From: Microbacterium sp. BR1
Lineage (GTDB): Bacteria > Actinomycetota > Actinomycetes > Actinomycetales > Microbacteriaceae
Reading direction: 5' to 3'
DNA: 64,000 nucleotides
NCBI RefSeq assembly: GCF_002812725.1
Contig: NZ_NMUN01000002.1
Location: 1 to 64,000, forward strand
Position numbers and translations under genes: made by a program. Under the pieces are notes generated by a model. It had not been told where the DNA came from and did not search any database. It saw only the letters and a program-made list of their open reading frames with translations. Shown piece by piece: positions 8,757 through 17,456 of the stretch (positions are counted from its first letter, which is position 1; each line of letters starts with the position of its first letter).

Positions 8757-9695
8757 ATGCCGAGAACACCCGACCCGCAGACGTATGACCTCGACGGCCT
8801 GCGTGATCGGGTCATGCGCCAGAGCGGGGGTGCGGTCGATGACAGCATCCCGCAGCTCGCCGACGCCGACCCCGAGCTGCTGGGCATCGCGCTCGCGCTT
8901 CGCGACGGGTCCATCTGGGTGACTGCCCAGGCCGACGTCGCGTTCAGCGTTCAGTCCGCCGTCAAGCCGTTCCTGTTCGCCCTCGCGCTGCTCGACACGG
9001 ACGGCGACGTGCTCGATCGGATCGGGATCGAGCCGACGGGCGAAGCATTCGATGCGATCAAGCTCGAGAGCGGCACGGGCCGCCCACCGAACCCCATGGT
9101 GAACGCGGGGGCGCTGTTGACGGCCGCGGTCGTGGACGGCGGCGACGTCGCGGGCCGGAACGAGCGCATCCTGCGGGGCCTCTCGGCCTTCGCCGGGCGC
9201 GCGCTCGAGGTGGATGAGGACGTCGCGCGCAACGAGCATCTGCTGGGCGATCGCAACCACGCCCTCGCCCACCTCATGCGCTCCGAAGGCACACTGCGCG
9301 TCGGCGCCGACGACGCCGTCGCCGTCTACGCGCGGGCATGCGCCGTGCTGGTCGACGCAGAAGCGCTCGCCGTGATGGGTGCGACGCTCGCTTTCCGCGG
9401 AGTCAACCCGGTCACGGGGGAGCGGGTCGTGCCCGCGCAGATCGCGCGCGATGTCGTATCGGTCATGGCCACGTGCGGTGTGTACGACGGATCGGGACGC
9501 TGGATGCGCCGAGTGGGCATCCCCGCGAAGTCGAGCGTCTCGGGCGCCATCGTCCTCTCCGTGCCCGAGACCCTCGGCGCCGCGGTCATCAGCCCGCCCC
9601 TGGACGAACAGGGGACGAGCGTCCGCGGCAGCAGGGCCTCCGACCTGCTGAGCGCCGAACTCGACCTACACGTGTTCGGGTCGCTGGACGACTGA
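8757..9695 (+). CDS. glsA: Glutaminase A
   Basis: Hydrolyses L-glutamine to L-glutamate and ammonia in the cytoplasm. The 312-residue protein has the beta-lactamase-like glutaminase fold: SVQSAVK with catalytic pair Ser67/Lys70, PNPMVNAGA, the RNEHLL-GDRNHALAHLM region and the AKSSVSGAI motif, at the expected length for the family without a STAS or ankyrin extension. GGTGGGGGT precedes the ATG. Its stop abuts the stop of the convergent dehydrogenase gene with no spare bases, so the two transcripts must overlap. Confidence 0.95.
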   Translation: MPRTPDPQTYDLDGLRDRVMRQSGGAVDDSIPQLADADPELLGIALALRDGSIWVTAQADVAFSVQSAVKPFLFALALLDTDGDVLDRIGIEPTGEAFDAIKLESGTGRPPNPMVNAGALLTAAVVDGGDVAGRNERILRGLSAFAGRALEVDEDVARNEHLLGDRNHALAHLMRSEGTLRVGADDAVAVYARACAVLVDAEALAVMGATLAFRGVNPVTGERVVPAQIARDVVSVMATCGVYDGSGRWMRRVGIPAKSSVSGAIVLSVPETLGAAVISPPLDEQGTSVRGSRASDLLSAELDLHVFGSLDD

Positions 9696-11189
9696 TCAGG
9701 TGTTCTGCGGGAACCCCAGGTTGATTCCGCCGTGGCTGGGGTCCAGCCAGCGGGCCGTGACTGCCTTCTCGCGTGTGAAGAAGTGGAAACCCTGGCGACC
9801 GTAGGCCTTCGAGTCTCCGAACGCGGACGCCTTCCACCCGCCGAACGAGTGGTACGCGACCGGCACCGGGATCGGCACGTTGACCCCGATCATCCCGACC
9901 TGGATCTCGTACTGGAAACGACGCGCGGCGCCGCCGTCGTTCGTGAAGATCGCCGTGCCGTTGCCGAACGCGCCCGAGTTGATCAGCTCGACGCCCTCCT
10001 CGTAGGTCGCGACCCGCACGATCGACAGCACGGGCCCGAAGATCTCCTCGATGTAGGCGGCCGAGGTGGTGGGCACACGGTCGAGCAGGGTCGGGCCGAG
10101 CCAGAAGCCGCCGGGCGCTCCGTCGGGCACGACGCCCCGCCCGTCCACGACGATCTCGGCGCCGTCGTTCGCCGCCACATCGATGTACCCGGCGACCTTG
10201 TCGCGGTGCTCGCGTGTGACCAGCGGGCCCATGTCGCAGCCGCGGCGCCCGTCGCCGATGCGCAGACCCGCCATCCGCTCCGAGATCTTCTCGATCAGGG
10301 CATCGGCCACGGGTTCCACCGCGACGACGACCGAGATCGCCATGCAGCGCTCGCCGGCAGAGCCGAACCCGGCGTTGACCGCGGCGTCGGCGACGAGGTC
10401 GAGGTCGGCGTCGGGCAGCACCAGCATGTGGTTCTTCGCGCCGCCGAGTGACTGCACGCGCTTGCCGTGACGCGCGGCCGTCTCGTAGATGTAGCGCGCG
10501 ATCGGGGTGGACCCGACGAACGAGACGGACGCGACATCCGGATGCTCCAGGAGGGCGTCGACCGCGACCTTGTCGCCGTGCACCACGTTGAAGACGCCCG
10601 TGGGAAGCCCCGCTTCGGCCAGCAGCTCGGCCATCCACATCGACGCCGAGGGGTCCTTCTCGCTCGGCTTGAGCACGACGGTGTTGCCGGACGCGAGGGC
10701 GATCGGGAAGAACCACATCGGCACCATGGCGGGGAAGTTGACGGGGCTGATGATCGCGGCGACACCGATGGGCTGGCGGAACGAGTAGACGTCCACGCCG
10801 GTCGAGGCGTTGACCGAGTAGTCGCCCTTCAGGATGTCGGCGAAGCCGAGGGCGAACTCGAGCACCTCCTGGCCGCGCGCGATCTCTCCGAGAGCGTCCG
10901 AGACGACCTTGCCGTGCTCGGCCGTGATGAGCTCGGCGAGCTCGGGCTTGCGCTGTTCGAGCAGTTCGCGGAATCGGAAGAGGATGGCCTGACGGCGCGC
11001 GATCGACGTGTCCCGCCACGCCGGGAAGGCGACGGTCGCGGCACGCACGGCGGCGTCGACGTCGGCGGGCTCGGCCAGCACGACGGCGCCGCTCTGTTCT
11101 CCCGTCGCGGGGTCGTAGACCGTGCCGAGACGCCGGTCGCCAGTGTCGTGGCGCTCGCCGTCGATCCAGTGCGGGATGCGCGTGGTCAT
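9696..11189 (-). CDS. mmsA: CoA-acylating methylmalonate-semialdehyde dehydrogenase
   Basis: Oxidises methylmalonate or malonate semialdehyde to propionyl- or acetyl-CoA with NAD and CoA, in valine, thymine, beta-alanine or inositol breakdown. The 497-residue aldehyde dehydrogenase has the MMSDH hallmarks: PVNFPAMVPMWFFP, LKPSEKDPSASMW, GGAKNHMLVLPDADLD and the catalytic Cys near residue 282 in GSAGERCMAISV; it ends with the typical FFTREKAVTARW tail. Start ATG 11189 follows GAGAG. It lies 25 bases behind the alcohol dehydrogenase gene and is probably co-transcribed with it. Confidence 0.93.
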   Translation of the reverse strand: MTTRIPHWIDGERHDTGDRRLGTVYDPATGEQSGAVVLAEPADVDAAVRAATVAFPAWRDTSIARRQAILFRFRELLEQRKPELAELITAEHGKVVSDALGEIARGQEVLEFALGFADILKGDYSVNASTGVDVYSFRQPIGVAAIISPVNFPAMVPMWFFPIALASGNTVVLKPSEKDPSASMWMAELLAEAGLPTGVFNVVHGDKVAVDALLEHPDVASVSFVGSTPIARYIYETAARHGKRVQSLGGAKNHMLVLPDADLDLVADAAVNAGFGSAGERCMAISVVVAVEPVADALIEKISERMAGLRIGDGRRGCDMGPLVTREHRDKVAGYIDVAANDGAEIVVDGRGVVPDGAPGGFWLGPTLLDRVPTTSAAYIEEIFGPVLSIVRVATYEEGVELINSGAFGNGTAIFTNDGGAARRFQYEIQVGMIGVNVPIPVPVAYHSFGGWKASAFGDSKAYGRQGFHFFTREKAVTARWLDPSHGGINLGFPQNT

Positions 11190-11214
11190 CTCTCTCGTTT
11201 CGTTCGGAGTTCGG

Positions 11215-12360
11215 TCAGTCCATGACGACGACGGCGCGTCCGGTGATCTCGCCACGGGCGAGCGCGTGATACGCGGCATCTGCATTGTCGAGCGTGTAGC
11301 GCCGGGTGACAAGACGCGCGGTGTCGAATCCGCCGGATGCGGCGATGTCGACGACGGCCGGAAGGTCCGCGCGGGTGCGGGCGCCGAAGGATCCGGTGAT
11401 CGTGTAACCGCGGCGGACGAGCGGCGTGATCTCGACCTCGGCCGCAGCGTTGCCCACCGCGATGCCGATCGCCACCATGCGCCCTCCGTCGGCGAGGAGT
11501 CCGATCGCCTGCCGGAAGGTCGCGGGATGTCCGAGGGCTTCGAACGCCACGTCGACACCCAGACCACGACCCAGGCCGCCGGTGATTTCGCGGACCGCAG
11601 CGGCGGCATCCGTCTCGCGCGAGTTGATCGTGTGCGTCGCCCCCAGGGCGGTGGCGGCCTCGAGCTTGTCGTCGGCGACGTCGATCGCGATGATCGGGTC
11701 GGCACCCGCGGCACGCGCCATCTGCACCACTCCACTGCCCACGCCGCCGACGGCGACGACCGCGACGGCCTCGCCCGGCCGGACGTTGCCGGCCCGGTGA
11801 ACGGCACCGTAGGCGGTGAATGCCGCGCACCCGAGGACGGCCGACGTGACGGGGTCGAGTCCGTCCGGCAGCCGCGTCAGCGCGGTTATCGGCACGACCG
11901 CGTATTCGGCGAGCCCGCCCATCGAGTACATGGCCAGGAACGACCCATCCGGCATCGAGAGGCGGCTCTCGCCGTCGTACAGAGTTCCGTTCAGGCGGTT
12001 CTGCCCGAAGAACTCGGCGCACAGATCGTCGCGCCCGCGTGCGCAGGCGGGGCAGGTCCCGCACGGCATGATGAAGGCGCCGATGACCGTGTCGCCGATC
12101 GCGAGCGAGGGCGGCGGTGGCGTGCCGTCGCCGAACGCCACGAGGGTGCCGCTGATCTCGTGCCCCATCACCGCCGGCCGCGGAAAGCGCACCTCGCCCT
12201 TCATGACGTGCAGGTCGGTGTGGCAGACGCCGCACGCGATGACCTTGACGAGGGCCTCGCCGGCCCGGGGCGTCGGGCGGGGAACGTCGAGGATCTCGAG
12301 TTCGGGGCCATCCGCGCGCAGGACGGCGGCTTTCATCGTCGCGGGTGTGGTGGCGGTCAT
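11215..12360 (-). CDS. Zinc-dependent alcohol dehydrogenase
   Basis: Medium-chain zinc alcohol dehydrogenase, NAD(P)-dependent. The 381-residue protein shows catalytic zinc ligands Cys43 and the GHE motif (66-68), structural zinc cysteines 100, 103, 106 and 114, and the Rossmann motif VGGVGSGVV. Start ATG 12360 has GAGGA nearby. It is the first gene of a probable two-gene unit with mmsA, suggesting oxidation of a hydroxyacid or short alcohol to a semialdehyde that mmsA then processes; the pairing is inference from spacing. Its promoter shares the intergenic region with the heat-shock gene. Confidence 0.9.
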   Translation of the reverse strand: MTATTPATMKAAVLRADGPELEILDVPRPTPRAGEALVKVIACGVCHTDLHVMKGEVRFPRPAVMGHEISGTLVAFGDGTPPPPSLAIGDTVIGAFIMPCGTCPACARGRDDLCAEFFGQNRLNGTLYDGESRLSMPDGSFLAMYSMGGLAEYAVVPITALTRLPDGLDPVTSAVLGCAAFTAYGAVHRAGNVRPGEAVAVVAVGGVGSGVVQMARAAGADPIIAIDVADDKLEAATALGATHTINSRETDAAAAVREITGGLGRGLGVDVAFEALGHPATFRQAIGLLADGGRMVAIGIAVGNAAAEVEITPLVRRGYTITGSFGARTRADLPAVVDIAASGGFDTARLVTRRYTLDNADAAYHALARGEITGRAVVVMD

Positions 12361-12491
12361 GGGGTGATCCTCGACGTCATCGTTCCGGGGCTCGTGTTCG
12401 CAAGCACGGCAAGTGCACCACGGTCCCACAGGGCAGCGCCGCTCCGCTTGTCGGTGGGTGAAAACGTGCGGCCCGGAGACGCCGGAAGTCA

Positions 12492-12518
12492 TTGGCACTC
12501 TCGGGGGTAGAGTGCTAA
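12492..12518 (+). promoter_or_regulatory. CIRCE operator (HrcA site) within Hsp20 promoter
   Basis: TTGGCACTC (12492-12500), nine-base spacer, GAGTGCTAA (12510-12518): the CIRCE layout with one departure from TTAGCACTC. It lies over a candidate promoter, -35 TTGGCA (12492-12497) and -10 TAATCT (12516-12521) spaced by 18, so HrcA binding would block RNA polymerase. Confidence 0.9.
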
Positions 12519-12527
12519 TCTGTGATT

Positions 12528-12548
12528 GTTGAGTCGAGTCGACTCAAC
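12528..12548 (+). promoter_or_regulatory. HAIR element (HspR site) downstream of CIRCE
   Basis: GTTGAGT (12528-12534), seven-base spacer, ACTCAAC (12542-12548), matching the HspR-associated inverted repeat CTTGAGT-N7-ACTCAAG except for the outermost pair. It sits about at the expected transcription start, ten bases after CIRCE. Confidence 0.82.
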
Positions 12549-12550
12549 TC

Positions 12551-12590
12551 CTCACAACTCCATACGAATCCTCACAACTCCACACGAACC
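12551..12590 (+). repeat. Two tandem 20-bp direct repeats in Hsp20 leader
   Basis: CTCACAACTCCATACGAATC (12551-12570) is followed directly by a copy differing at two positions (12571-12590). They lie in the 5' untranslated region between the HAIR element and the Hsp20 start. Function unknown. Confidence 0.8.
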
Positions 12591-12638
12591 CGTTCATCGC
12601 CGGAAGCGAATCCGGCAACACCAGGAAGGACAACCACC

Positions 12639-13103
12639 ATGGCGACATACGACCCGTTCCGCGACCTCGACCGCCTCGCGACGAGCCTTCTGGACGCGCG
12701 GCGAGGACCGCGGCGCATGCCGATGGATCTGTACCGCGACGGCGACCACTACGTGCTGACCGCCGATCTGCCCGGAATCGACCCCGGATCGGTCGACATC
12801 GACGTCGACGGCCAGCTGCTGACGATCCGCGCCGAGCGCACCCTGACGGCCGGCGACGGCGTCAAGTGGATCACCCGGGAGCGCGAGGCCGCGAGCTTCC
12901 TGCGCCAGCTCAACCTGGGTCAGGGCGTCGACACCGACCGCATCTCCGCGAGCTACAACAACGGCGTGCTGTCTGTGACGATCCCGGTCAGTGAGCGCGC
13001 GAAGCCCCGCAAGATCGAGGTCGCGACCGATGCGGATGGCCCCGTCATCGCCGCGCGCGAGTCGGAAGCCGACGCCGCGGGCCCCCAGCTCATCGAGCAG
13101 TAG
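12639..13103 (+). CDS. Hsp20 / alpha-crystallin small heat-shock protein
   Basis: ATP-independent holdase chaperone that binds unfolding proteins and forms oligomers in the cytoplasm. The 154-residue product has the alpha-crystallin domain from about residue 24 to 125: DLYRDGDHYVLTADLPGI at its start, and the GVLSVTIP strand at its end. AGGAAGGA (12623-12630) lies eight bases before ATG 12639. The N-terminal arm is short and the C-terminal tail is acidic; a clear I-x-I/V motif is not obvious after the domain. Regulation is visible upstream: CIRCE plus HAIR. Confidence 0.93.
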   Translation: MATYDPFRDLDRLATSLLDARRGPRRMPMDLYRDGDHYVLTADLPGIDPGSVDIDVDGQLLTIRAERTLTAGDGVKWITREREAASFLRQLNLGQGVDTDRISASYNNGVLSVTIPVSERAKPRKIEVATDADGPVIAARESEADAAGPQLIEQ

Positions 13104-13122
13104 GACCGATACCGCACAGAAC

Positions 13123-13152
13123 GGATGCCGCGCCCCTCGGGGTGCGGCATCC
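13123..13152 (+). terminator. Bidirectional terminator, Hsp20 / MarR
   Basis: GGATGCCGC (13123-13131) pairs with GCGGCATCC (13144-13152); the intervening CCCC/GGGG can extend the stem. It lies between the convergent stops of Hsp20 and the MarR gene. Confidence 0.75.
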
Positions 13153-13181
13153 ATCGTTCGGGCAGGCGTCTCGGCGTACCG

Positions 13182-13616
13182 TCACTTCGCCGTCCCGCGC
13201 AGCTTCGCGGTGAGATCGCGGAGCTGTTCGAGTTCGTCGTCGTCGAGCCGAGACATCCGCTCGGCGATCGTGCGCGCGTGATGCGTCGCGACCACGCGAA
13301 AGGCGGAAGCGCCCGCCTCGGTCGCGCGGACGAGTGCGCCGCGGCCGTCGTCGGGGTCGGCGCATTTCGTGATCAGGCCGCGCGAGACCATCCGGTCGAC
13401 GAGGCGCGATACCGACGGTTGGCTCACGAGCATGCGCGCCGTGACATCGCGCAGTCGCGCGGTCATGTCGGGCCCGCGAGTCACGGTCAGGAGCACGTCG
13501 TACTCCCCCTGCTCCAGGCCTGAGCCGCGGAAGTCGTCGCTGATCTCGGTGAACACCTCGTGCTGCGCGCGGAACAGACTCTCCCACGCTTCCACGGCGA
13601 GGCGGCGGTTCGTCAT
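13182..13616 (-). CDS. MarR family transcriptional regulator
   Basis: Winged-helix dimeric repressor. The 144-residue protein has the usual MarR layout: N-terminal helix, LEQGEYDVLLTVTRGPD, recognition region LVSQPSVSRLVDRMVSRGLI, and wing DPDDGRGALVRATEAG. It is divergent from the DUF2207 gene at 13686 across about 70 bases. Ligand and targets are unknown; autoregulation is likely for the family, but no clear palindrome was seen. Confidence 0.88.
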   Translation of the reverse strand: MTNRRLAVEAWESLFRAQHEVFTEISDDFRGSGLEQGEYDVLLTVTRGPDMTARLRDVTARMLVSQPSVSRLVDRMVSRGLITKCADPDDGRGALVRATEAGASAFRVVATHHARTIAERMSRLDDDELEQLRDLTAKLRGTAK

Positions 13617-13685
13617 GCCGTCCAGGCTACTTGCACGGCGCCGCTGGCGGGTGGGCAGGTCAAGGCTCGTGTCTAGGCTGGGCCT

Positions 13686-15521
13686 ATGCGAGGGATTATC
13701 CGGACAGGCCTGGCCGCTGCGATGTCTGTCGCGGCGGTGTCTGTGGCGGCGGTGATCGTTGCGGGGCTCGGGGTGGCCGTCGTGCCGGCGGCGGCAGCCG
13801 AACCTGGTGGGAGTGTCGAGGACATCGCCGCCGTTTCGAGCGACGTGGACGACTTCTCGTTCGCGAGTCTCGACGTCGAGTACACGCTGACGCGCGCCGA
13901 GGACGGCACGAGTCGGATGCGGGTCGTCGAGACCTTCGTTGCCGTGTTCCCCGAGACCGACCAGAACCGGGGGATGCGGCGGCTGATTCCGAACAGCTAC
14001 CTCGGCGCGCCGCTGTTCCCCTCGCTCGTGTCGGTCACGGATGGCGTCGGCGGTGAGAGACCGGTCGAGACCGAGGACGAGGACGACTTCCTGGTCGTGA
14101 CGTCACGCGCGGACGACTACGTGCACGGTCCGCAGACGTACGTCTTCACGTACGACCTGCAGAACGTCACCCGGGGCTTCAGCGACACCGGCGTTGACGA
14201 ACTGTACTGGGACGTGAACGGAGAGGAGTGGCGGCAGCCTTTCGGTCGCGTCGGGGCGCGTCTGATCCTCGACGCCGATCTTGCCGCGTCGTTGACCGGT
14301 GACGCCGCGTGTTACCAGGGGTCGACCGGATCGACGGACCGCTGTGAGATCGAGGTGACGCCCGACGCGGCGGGCGCCGTGGTCACGGCTCGAGCCGACG
14401 CGCTTTCGCCGCGACAGACCATGACGATCGCGGTCGCCTTCGCGCCCGGCACGTTCGCGGAGTTCGATTCGTCCCCCTTCGCCTCGCCGATCGGGTGGTT
14501 GCAGGGAGGGGCGGCGCTGGTGAGCGTGCTGGCCGTGATCTGGGCCGTGGTCGTCCGTCGCCGCTGGTTGCGCGACGAGCCGGGCCGCCCGACCGTTATC
14601 GCCGAGTATGATCCTCCGCCGGGTCTCGACGCGCTCGAATCCGCTGTGCTGTGGGGTGCGCAGACGAAGGGGATACCCGCGGAGGTGCTCGAGCAGGCCA
14701 TCGCCGGGTCGATCCGGATCGTCGAGGGCGCGCGCAGGTGGGGGAGTCAGACGTTCGAGCTCGAGCTGATCGATCGGTCGTTGGCCGACGAGAACGGCCG
14801 TGAACTGCTGGACGGGATGTTCCCCGACGGAAAGACCGCGTTCACGCTCGGCAAGAGCGACGCGCGCGTCTCGCGCACGGCGCAGAAGATCCTGAAGGAA
14901 GCGGATGCGACGCTGACGGCGATGGGTGTTCGGCGCGTGGTGCCGGGTATCGTGCGTGCACGGCCGATCCTGGTGGGGATTCTGGCCGCGGTTGCGGCTG
15001 TCATTCTCGGCGTCATCGGTCTGAGTGGTGGTATCACCCCGGCATGGAGTCTGACTCTGATGTTCGTCGCGCCGGTTCTTGCGGTGGTCGCGGGTGTGCT
15101 GGTCTCGCGGAGACCGCTGACATCGCGCGGAGCCGAGCTGCGGGATCACCTTGCCGGTGTGAAGGTGTTCATCGGGTGGGCGGAGGCGGACCGGATCCGG
15201 ATGCTGCAGTCGCCGCGGGGTGCGGAGCGCGCGCCGATCTCGGTCGACGATCCTCGACAGATGGTCCGGTTGTACGAGCGGCTGCTGCCCTATGCGGTGG
15301 TGTTCGGGCAGGAGAAAGAGTGGGCCGAGCGCATCGTCGTGTACTACGGCGATTCGCAGCCCAGCTGGTACTACGGCACCAGCGCGTTCAGTGCTGCAGC
15401 GTTCTCGTCCAGCATCTCTTCCCTGTCGGCGAGCACGTCGACCGCGTCCTCTTCCGGTGGATCATCCGGCGGTGGATCTGCGGGTGGCGGCGGCGGCGGA
15501 GGTGGCGGCGGTGGCGTGTAG
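13686..15521 (+). CDS. DUF2207 domain-containing membrane protein
   Basis: Surface-exposed membrane protein of unknown function. The 611-residue product has an N-terminal signal segment (residues 1-38), an extracellular DUF2207 beta-rich domain to about 260, a membrane segment at about 268-288, a cytoplasmic or linker domain, then two more membrane segments near 425-468. After a conserved LLPYAVVFGQEKEWAERI region it ends in a Ser-rich stretch followed by an almost pure glycine tail, typical of this family. It is followed by a tandem-repeat array. Confidence 0.88.
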   Translation: MRGIIRTGLAAAMSVAAVSVAAVIVAGLGVAVVPAAAAEPGGSVEDIAAVSSDVDDFSFASLDVEYTLTRAEDGTSRMRVVETFVAVFPETDQNRGMRRLIPNSYLGAPLFPSLVSVTDGVGGERPVETEDEDDFLVVTSRADDYVHGPQTYVFTYDLQNVTRGFSDTGVDELYWDVNGEEWRQPFGRVGARLILDADLAASLTGDAACYQGSTGSTDRCEIEVTPDAAGAVVTARADALSPRQTMTIAVAFAPGTFAEFDSSPFASPIGWLQGGAALVSVLAVIWAVVVRRRWLRDEPGRPTVIAEYDPPPGLDALESAVLWGAQTKGIPAEVLEQAIAGSIRIVEGARRWGSQTFELELIDRSLADENGRELLDGMFPDGKTAFTLGKSDARVSRTAQKILKEADATLTAMGVRRVVPGIVRARPILVGILAAVAAVILGVIGLSGGITPAWSLTLMFVAPVLAVVAGVLVSRRPLTSRGAELRDHLAGVKVFIGWAEADRIRMLQSPRGAERAPISVDDPRQMVRLYERLLPYAVVFGQEKEWAERIVVYYGDSQPSWYYGTSAFSAAAFSSSISSLSASTSTASSSGGSSGGGSAGGGGGGGGGGGV

Positions 15522-15555
15522 ATGCGCCACCACGTGCGCGGACGGCTAGCCCGGC

Positions 15556-15650
15556 GTTCCCGCGTTCTACCGGGGGTTCCCGCGTTCTACCGGGTCTTTC
15601 CCGCGTTCTACCGGGCGTTCCCGCGTTCTATCCGGGCCTTTCCCGCGTTC
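15556..15650. repeat. 20-bp tandem repeat array (about 4.7 units)
   Basis: Units built on GTTCCCGCGTTCTACCGGGG start at 15556, 15576, 15596 and 15616, with a partial unit from 15637. The fourth has an extra T. The array fills the gap between the DUF2207 stop and the DUF222-HNH stop and overlaps the last codons of the latter: the stop codon TAG at 15628-15630 is made by the extra base of unit four. Confidence 0.9.
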
Positions 15651-17154
15651 CCCGTCTGTATCTTCGCGGTCGCACGGGGCGCCAGGGTCGTCGCGCTTCG
15701 ATCCAGTTCGGCGCGCGCGTTTCGGGAGTTCCGTCACGCATGCGAACCTCCCACCCGCTCGTCTCGAGGGTGCGGTGGTGAAACCAGCACAGCAGGACGC
15801 CGTTGTCGGTGTGCGTCGGCCCGCCGCGGGCGTGGCCGATCGCGTGGTGGATCTCGCACCAGGCGGCGGGAACGTGACATCCGGGGATGACGCATCCGCC
15901 GTCCCGCGCGATGATGGCGCGTCGCTGGTGCGCGGTAAAGACGCGTTGAGGCCCGCCCAGTTCGATGATGCGGCCGCGATCGTCGTGGACCAGGCGCTGG
16001 ATACCGCCGGAACACGCAATCTGGCGGGCGAAGGCCGCAGGGACCGGCTGGGCGACGGCGTCCGCGCCGGTGTCGTCGCTCAGGTGAGCGGCGTCGAGCA
16101 GGCCGTAGCCGTCGGCGCGATCGAGTTCGGACGCGCTGATCGTGACGAGCAGGGTGGGCGCCGCGCCGCCGATCGAGGGTGAGTCGGCCGAGCGGGCCGC
16201 GACGCCGAGGACCGCCGCGAGTGCGTCGTGCTGGCGCTGCGCTCGTGTGCGGTTGTCGCCGGGCGCGTGCTCGCGCAGTCCGCCCGTCCAGTCGCGGTCG
16301 GGATCGTCGAGTGCGCTCGTCTCACCGACGGCACTCTCTGCAAACGACGGCCCGGCACCGCTGTCCGCGACGCGCGGACTGTTCTGAGCGTCCATCAATC
16401 GCTGCAGTTGTGCCGCAACATCGGTCAGGAGTGCGCCCGAGATCGGCATGACGCCGTCGCGCTCTCGCCCCAGCGTCAACCCGCGGCGGCGCATGGCACG
16501 ATCCGGGTCGGGAAGCACCCCGTCGGGATCGAGATAGAGCGCCCAGAGCTTCGCCTGCATCCGGATCTCGTCGGCCCCGGCGGGCGGGGCACCGTCGGGT
16601 GCCGTCCCCGTCGCGGCCGCGACCAACTCACCCTCGGCGGCCGCGATCGCCGCGATCCCGCATCTGTCTGTGAGGGGAGCGAGCGCGCCCGTTATGGCGA
16701 CGAGCGCATCGATGCCCAGCTCACCGGCGCCGAACGCCGCCCGGGCAGCCGGAAAGTCAGACGGAAGAGGATCGCCCGAGAGGCTGAATCTGGGCGCAAC
16801 GTGTTGGCCGAGTCGCAGGCGGGTGCGTGCCGTCGCGCCGGAAACCGAACACAGGCGCTCGACGAGCTCGGCGGGGTTGCGGCATCCGAGGCGCGTGCTC
16901 AGACCGTTCGCGCCCTGCTCGGCACTCGAGCGGCGCCCGAGCTCGGAAGCGATCAGCGTGCGCAGCGCATCGACCTGCCGGCCGAGCTGCTCTGCCGCCC
17001 GGGTCAGCTCGAGCACGTCGCTGTCGGATGAGAGTGAGAGCCCATCCAGCTCGCGTAGAACGAGCGTTTCCAGAAGAGCGGATGCCTCGGCCACGGCCGC
17101 CCGCACAGCCGCGCCCGAGGGGGCTGCGGTGGGGGCGGTCGCCGTCGTGAACAT
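15628..17154 (-). CDS. DUF222 / HNH endonuclease domain protein (13E12 repeat type)
   Basis: Actinobacterial protein of the DUF222 plus HNH class; a DNA endonuclease is suggested by the domain, but no cellular role is established. The 508-residue product from ATG 17154 carries the helical DUF222 region over most of its length and a C-terminal HNH motif: CVIPGC, EIHHAIGHARGG, TDNGVLLCWFHH, giving two zinc cysteines and the conserved histidines. GGAGG lies only one base before the ATG, so the true start may differ slightly. The C-terminus (RRYRRGTRERPG) runs into a 20-bp tandem repeat array. Such genes often occur in multiple copies. Confidence 0.88.
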   Translation of the reverse strand: MFTTATAPTAAPSGAAVRAAVAEASALLETLVLRELDGLSLSSDSDVLELTRAAEQLGRQVDALRTLIASELGRRSSAEQGANGLSTRLGCRNPAELVERLCSVSGATARTRLRLGQHVAPRFSLSGDPLPSDFPAARAAFGAGELGIDALVAITGALAPLTDRCGIAAIAAAEGELVAAATGTAPDGAPPAGADEIRMQAKLWALYLDPDGVLPDPDRAMRRRGLTLGRERDGVMPISGALLTDVAAQLQRLMDAQNSPRVADSGAGPSFAESAVGETSALDDPDRDWTGGLREHAPGDNRTRAQRQHDALAAVLGVAARSADSPSIGGAAPTLLVTISASELDRADGYGLLDAAHLSDDTGADAVAQPVPAAFARQIACSGGIQRLVHDDRGRIIELGGPQRVFTAHQRRAIIARDGGCVIPGCHVPAAWCEIHHAIGHARGGPTHTDNGVLLCWFHHRTLETSGWEVRMRDGTPETRAPNWIEARRPWRPVRPRRYRRGTRERPG

Positions 17155-17294
17155 GCCTCCAGAATCCCATCGGCCACCGACATCGAAACGGACAGAAGGC
17201 CAGGTCGAGATCGTATTCTGTGGATAACTCCCGAGCGGGAGTCCTGTGGAGGAACGACCGCAACGCGGTTCGCTCCTGACCCGAAGCGGGCAAG

Positions 17295-17456
17295 AGTAAG
17301 GGCCGGTCAGAGAGGCTTCTGACCGGCCCTTGTCCCTTGCACCAAGAGTGTCCTGCAATCACATGACGGTCGCTGCCACAGCAAACAACTTCCGCTGCGT
17401 GAACTCTATAACGGCCAGGTAACGGCGGGCAAGGATTGTCGTTATGTTTTTGTGAT
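17295..17456. repeat. 162-bp repeated element, copy 1, with 12-bp hairpin
   Basis: This segment recurs at 17961-18122 in the same orientation with about 90 percent identity by eye, the copies exactly 666 bases apart. It contains a perfect 12-base stem, GGGCCGGTCAGA (17300-17311) / TCTGACCGGCCC (17318-17329), which can terminate transcription in either direction. No terminal inverted repeats or transposase are seen. The 3' end of the small hypothetical gene overlaps its right edge. Confidence 0.9.

Noticed and set aside
11190..11807. N-terminal extension of the mmsA frame
   Set aside because: It lies antisense-in-frame inside the alcohol dehydrogenase gene, and the family N-terminus (IPHWIDGE) begins just after ATG 11189.
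15556..15650. Possible CRISPR array
   Set aside because: The units are contiguous 20-mers without unique spacers, and no cas genes are present.
15628..17154. Homing endonuclease or intein from the HNH motif
   Set aside because: The protein is a stand-alone DUF222-HNH type, with no host-gene interruption or splicing motifs.
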